Assembly: GCA_903888655.1 (NCBI GenBank)
Contig: CAISUR010000496.1
Location: 1 to 14,495 of the forward strand
DNA: 14,495 nt
Origin: an uncultured Bacteroidota bacterium
GTDB lineage: Bacteria; Bacteroidota; Bacteroidia; Flavobacteriales; Flavobacteriaceae
Reading direction: 5' to 3'
In this document: piece after piece, positions 14,335 to 14,495 of the stretch
How the letters are laid out: each line of letters starts with the position of its first letter
Position numbering within the stretch: position 1 is the first letter of the stretch
The notes under the pieces: generated by a model
Database searches by the model: none
The model's input: the letters and a program-made list of their open reading frames with translations, nothing else
What the model was told of the DNA's origin: nothing
Position numbers and translations under genes: made by a program

Positions 14335-14358
14335 GTCACCCTGAGCGCAGTCGAAGGG
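14335..14358. repeat. REP-like intergenic repeat
   Basis: The 24-nt stretch begins GTCACCCTGAGCGCAG and ends TCGAAGGG. Its outer CCCT and AGGG can pair. I recall near-identical copies of this element scattered through intergenic regions of flavobacterial and other genomes, where such elements behave like REP sequences. It lies between the MFP and RND genes. Confidence 0.6.
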
Positions 14359-14379
14359 CTAATTATAAACTAAACAAAA

Positions 14380-14495
14380 ATGCAAGAAGGTATATCAGGT
14401 AAAATAGCTCACTTTTTCATCCATTCAAAACTAACCATTTTGTTAATGGTTGGCTTGATGATAATCGGTGTCTACAGTTCGTTCTTAATTCCAAG
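14380..14495 (+). CDS. RND efflux permease, N-terminal fragment
   Basis: Start of an inner-membrane RND pump; only the first 38 codons are inside the window. It reads MQEGISGKIAHFFIHSKLTI, a short cytoplasmic helix, then a hydrophobic first transmembrane segment (LLMVGLMIIGVYSSFLIP). This is the usual beginning of AcrB/CzcA-type permeases. Position after TolC and MFP genes supports the call. Whether it is a metal (HME) or multidrug (HAE) pump depends on residues beyond the window. Confidence 0.8.
   Translation, partial: MQEGISGKIAHFFIHSKLTILLMVGLMIIGVYSSFLIP

Overview
The window is AT-rich Bacteroidota DNA, most likely from a Flavobacterium-like member of the Flavobacteriaceae. The signs are promoter elements of the Bacteroidota form TAnnTTTG, weak or absent Shine-Dalgarno sequences, and proteins that resemble flavobacterial families. 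Every supported gene lies on the + strand. No rRNA, tRNA, CRISPR array or insertion sequence was seen.

Region 1 (1-2467) is accessory. It holds a calcineurin-type metallophosphoesterase and an AbiE-type toxin-antitoxin pair (AbiEi-like antitoxin, AbiEii nucleotidyltransferase toxin). The AbiE promoter carries a perfect 10-bp inverted repeat, a probable autoregulatory operator.

Region 2 (about 2627-11835) is a compact sulfide/persulfide oxidation and thiol-defence island. In order it encodes a Crp/Fnr-family regulator; a TauE/SafE-type sulfur-anion exporter; a sulfide:quinone oxidoreductase (SQR) interrupted by one in-frame TAA; and a long operon. That operon encodes a DUF983 zinc-ribbon membrane protein, a CstB-like persulfide dioxygenase-rhodanese fusion, a single-domain rhodanese, a YgaP-like membrane protein, an HMA-like protein, a second small membrane protein, thioredoxin, an OsmC-family protein, a 33-residue membrane peptide and a secreted Cys/Lys-rich repeat protein. 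A separate unit encodes a peroxiredoxin and a second SQR-type flavoprotein. The expected flow is sulfide to protein or low-molecular-weight persulfide (SQR), then to sulfite and thiosulfate (dioxygenase plus rhodaneses), then export (TauE/SafE). Thioredoxin, OsmC and peroxiredoxin would deal with persulfides and peroxides.

Region 3 (11908 to the end) starts a TolC-MFP-RND tripartite efflux operon; the RND permease runs off the window.

The main discovery is regulatory. Five transcription units (exporter, SQR, dioxygenase operon, peroxiredoxin-SQR2, and TolC efflux) each carry a near-palindrome of the form TGTRA-N6-TYAC upstream. In all five the dyad centre lies exactly 29.5 bp before the first base of a TAnnTTTG-like -7 element. 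This is the geometry of a class II Crp/Fnr activator site near -41. The Crp/Fnr gene at 2627 is the obvious candidate regulator, with R-E-x-x-S-R in its recognition helix and two cysteines in its sensor domain. The window therefore looks like a self-contained sulfide-responsive Crp/Fnr regulon that also includes a multidrug- or metal-type efflux pump.
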